A stretch of DNA of 64,000 nucleotides, from positions 2,520,501 to 2,584,500 of the forward strand of contig NZ_CP137636.1 of the NCBI RefSeq assembly GCF_036670015.1, in the 5' to 3' direction. The stretch's first letter is position 1. Each line of letters opens with the position of its first letter. Shown here in pieces: positions 62,682-64,000 of this stretch. Below the pieces are notes generated by a model. That model did no database searches. It worked only from the letters and a program-made list of their open reading frames with translations, and was not told the origin of the DNA. Source of the DNA: Niallia sp. XMNu-256. Lineage in GTDB: Bacteria > Bacillota > Bacilli > Bacillales > Cytobacillaceae. A program made the position numbers and the translations under genes.

Positions 62682-62695
62682 CGTAATCGCTTACA
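62682..62695 (-). promoter_or_regulatory. cre-like site (CcpA) before the GntP gene
   Basis: Minus strand TGTAAGCGATTACG: one mismatch (final A) to TGNAANCGNWWNCA. It lies 24 nt upstream of the start codon, where CcpA would block elongation. Confidence 0.55.
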
Positions 62696-62874
62696 AAAAT
62701 GTAGAAATGTAAAAAGTCCTACACAACTATTTATATAAACAAACCTCTTAATCTAGAATGTTCTTTGAATTTTTTTTGTAAAAAATAGGATAATCAACTA
62801 ATTTACGTCACTGCACGCATATGGCCAAATATTACATTTCAAAAGAACAGAGAAATCTACTTAAAAGAATGCAT

Positions 62875-62909
62875 TAAAAAGGACGCCTTTCATGTTCAGA
62901 AAAGCGCCC
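62875..62909 (-). terminator. Terminator of the RNase H gene
   Basis: Minus strand GGGCGCTTT / AAAGGCGTCC with mismatches, then TTTTTAAT. Confidence 0.6.
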
Positions 62910-63000
62910 AGTAACTGGGGATATGTATTCTCCGATTGTTTTCCATACTTTTAATTAATAAATCCAAATTGCTTGTCCAACAGGCTGGTTATAACATTCC

Positions 63001-63642
63001 TTACTTTCTGCCAAAATCCGCTTTCACTTCTCCCCATTTTTCGGTTTCCCATTTTAATAGTTGATTCTTATAATCATTGTCTTTTAGCCATTTTTCTGCT
63101 CTTTCAATCAATATCCATACTTGCTCAGTATCTTTATTTCTTTTTAGTGAAGTGTTCGCTTTCTTGTTTCTTACCCATTTTAAGGCAGTTAAGGAATCAG
63201 AATAGATTGGGACATCCATTTCCCGTTGTTTTAAAAAGCCTAGTCCATGGACAATCGCCAGAAATTCACCAATATTATTCGTTCCTAGAATTGGTCCAAA
63301 GTGAAATAAAACTTGGCCTGTTTTTGTATAAACCCCTTTGTATTCCATTGCTCCTGGATTCCCGCTACAAGCCGCATCTACAGATATACTTTCTTCTATA
63401 TACGAGGATGGGCCTATAAGTTTGGATGTTTGTTGTGCATTTCCTTTCGGCTTTTGGGATCGTTTTGGTCTGCTCTCCCAACCATTTTTGAATGCCAGTT
63501 CTGCTTCTTCTAATGTGGGGAAAGCTTTGTATTTAGCTCCCGGTACACCTTGTACTTGCTGTTTACATTCTTCCCATGTTCCATAGATCCCTTCTTTGTT
63601 TCCCCTCCAGACGACATAGTATTTTTTAGAGTTTTTTCCCAT
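63001..63642 (-). CDS. RNase HI with N-terminal viroplasmin domain
   Basis: 213 residues from ATG at 63642, AGGAG 8 nt upstream; the frame to 63792 has no ribosome site. Residues 1-50 are a viroplasmin/caulimovirus hybrid-binding domain (YYVVWRGNKEGIYGTWEECKQQV). The rest is RNase HI with its acidic residues in SVDAACSGNPG, TNNIGEFLAIVHGL, IYSDSLTALKWV and the final DFGRK. It removes RNA from RNA-DNA hybrids. Single-gene unit. Confidence 0.9.
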   Translation of the reverse strand: MGKNSKKYYVVWRGNKEGIYGTWEECKQQVQGVPGAKYKAFPTLEEAELAFKNGWESRPKRSQKPKGNAQQTSKLIGPSSYIEESISVDAACSGNPGAMEYKGVYTKTGQVLFHFGPILGTNNIGEFLAIVHGLGFLKQREMDVPIYSDSLTALKWVRNKKANTSLKRNKDTEQVWILIERAEKWLKDNDYKNQLLKWETEKWGEVKADFGRK

Positions 63643-63852
63643 GCTTAATGCTCCTATCAGATTTTCATCTATAATTTGTTTTCGATCGGTTTCTTTCCTT
63701 GGAGTGTACAGTGATTTTACCATAGATGATTGGAATATTTTAGTACAAAGGGCAATTCTTCCTACTAACACGAAAAACGCTGGGAATCCCAACGTTTCTC
63801 AAATCCACAGGACTTTATATATCAAAAGACTGTTTCACCAATAGCATCCTTG

Positions 63853-64000
63853 TTATCCCCTATAAACACTTTCACATGTTCCAGCGATTGGTTCATAAAA
63901 ACAATGCAGCTTAAATTGACCTGTAAAAGGCTGGTCATACCATGTTGGAGGACATGGAGCATATGGATTAAAGTACCAAAGTGCATATTTGGCAGGATGG
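63853..64000 (-). CDS. cwlJ: Spore cortex hydrolase CwlJ, C-terminal part
   Basis: Open frame entering from the right edge and ending at TAA (63853-63855). The visible C-terminus reads HPAKYALWYFNPYAPCPPTW then YDQPFTGQFKLHCFYEPI and GTCESVYRG. The pattern of FNP, CPPTW, HCF and a final C-x3-Y fits CwlJ, the SleB-family enzyme that degrades spore cortex at germination. Only the last 48 residues are in the window. It marks the host as an endospore former. Confidence 0.75.
   Translation of the reverse strand, partial: HPAKYALWYFNPYAPCPPTWYDQPFTGQFKLHCFYEPIAGTCESVYRG

Larger units (their letters stand above)
62659..63000 (-). other. gntP-type leader and rnhA 3' region
   Basis: No gene. Contains the cre site 62682-62695 and the terminator 62875-62909. 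Confidence 0.5.

Overview
The window is a low-GC chromosomal segment from a Bacillaceae endospore former. The evidence is strong AGGAGG-type ribosome sites, frequent TTG and GTG starts, compact operons ended by intrinsic terminators, sigma-A and sigma-54 promoter sequences, CcpA-type cre sites, a CwlJ-type germination hydrolase at the right edge, and gene sets that match Bacillus (ybcC/ybcI-like, yrhE/yrhD/yrhF-like, ureABCEFGD). The genus cannot be fixed from the sequence. No rRNA, tRNA, CRISPR array, prophage or transposase gene was seen.

Layout. 1-2.4 kb: an RNase-H-fold hypothetical, a nitronate monooxygenase-like flavoprotein, and a 27-residue hydrophobic peptide facing an antisense RNA (type I toxin-antitoxin candidate). 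2.4-7.2 kb: a degenerate CPBP membrane protein, then a glutarate catabolic cluster (glaH, a DUF3870 gene, lhgO, a GntR repressor). glaH has its own near-consensus promoter and a long leader that ends in a terminator-like hairpin. 7.2-11.9 kb: an MFS carrier with a cre site, a secreted LysM-CAP protein, a HEPN-CBS fusion, a small unknown and a PHB-type esterase. 11.9-22.1 kb: two molybdoenzyme loci. The first is a Tat-exported DMSO-reductase-family enzyme with FeS and NrfD subunits, a TorD remnant, a polyferredoxin interrupted by TGA, and tatA. The second is a cytoplasmic Mo enzyme divergent from an FeS subunit plus a PucR-type regulator. 22-31 kb: a frameshifted EamA transporter, a LOG protein, the MpsABC/DabAB inorganic-carbon uptake operon and a frameshifted GH18 gene. 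31-35.5 kb: an agmatinase-family ureohydrolase and an MFS carrier behind a -24/-12 promoter, next to a PAS-AAA+ activator.

35.6-43.5 kb: PABA synthesis (pabA and a pabB-pabC fusion), TerY-like VWA and macro-HTH proteins, a vitamin B6-type ECF S component divergent from pyridoxamine kinase, and a family of small proteins built on a YKG-H-G-I-W-FHPHP domain. 43.6-50 kb: the complete urease operon with a divergent urea channel. 50-54.4 kb: a frameshifted TerC protein, an LCP cell-wall ligase and a MATE exporter. 55.5-60.6 kb: formate dehydrogenase (YrhE-like with Cys as Mo ligand), DUF1641, DUF2294 and fdhD. 61.3-64 kb: a GntP permease with a cre site, an RNase HI with a viroplasmin domain, and the 3' end of cwlJ.

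Themes. The segment is rich in nitrogen salvage (urease, urea channel, ureohydrolase), one-carbon and CO2 metabolism (formate dehydrogenase, MpsABC, with a DUF2294 protein in each) and anaerobic-type molybdoenzymes. A dispersed hairpin-rich repeat occurs several times; one full 235-bp copy has 10-bp terminal inverted repeats. Three genes carry 1-nt deletions and one an in-frame stop, so either recent decay or residual assembly errors are present. Several minus-strand terminators lie upstream of genes with no gene feeding into them, which points to leader regulation or small RNAs.
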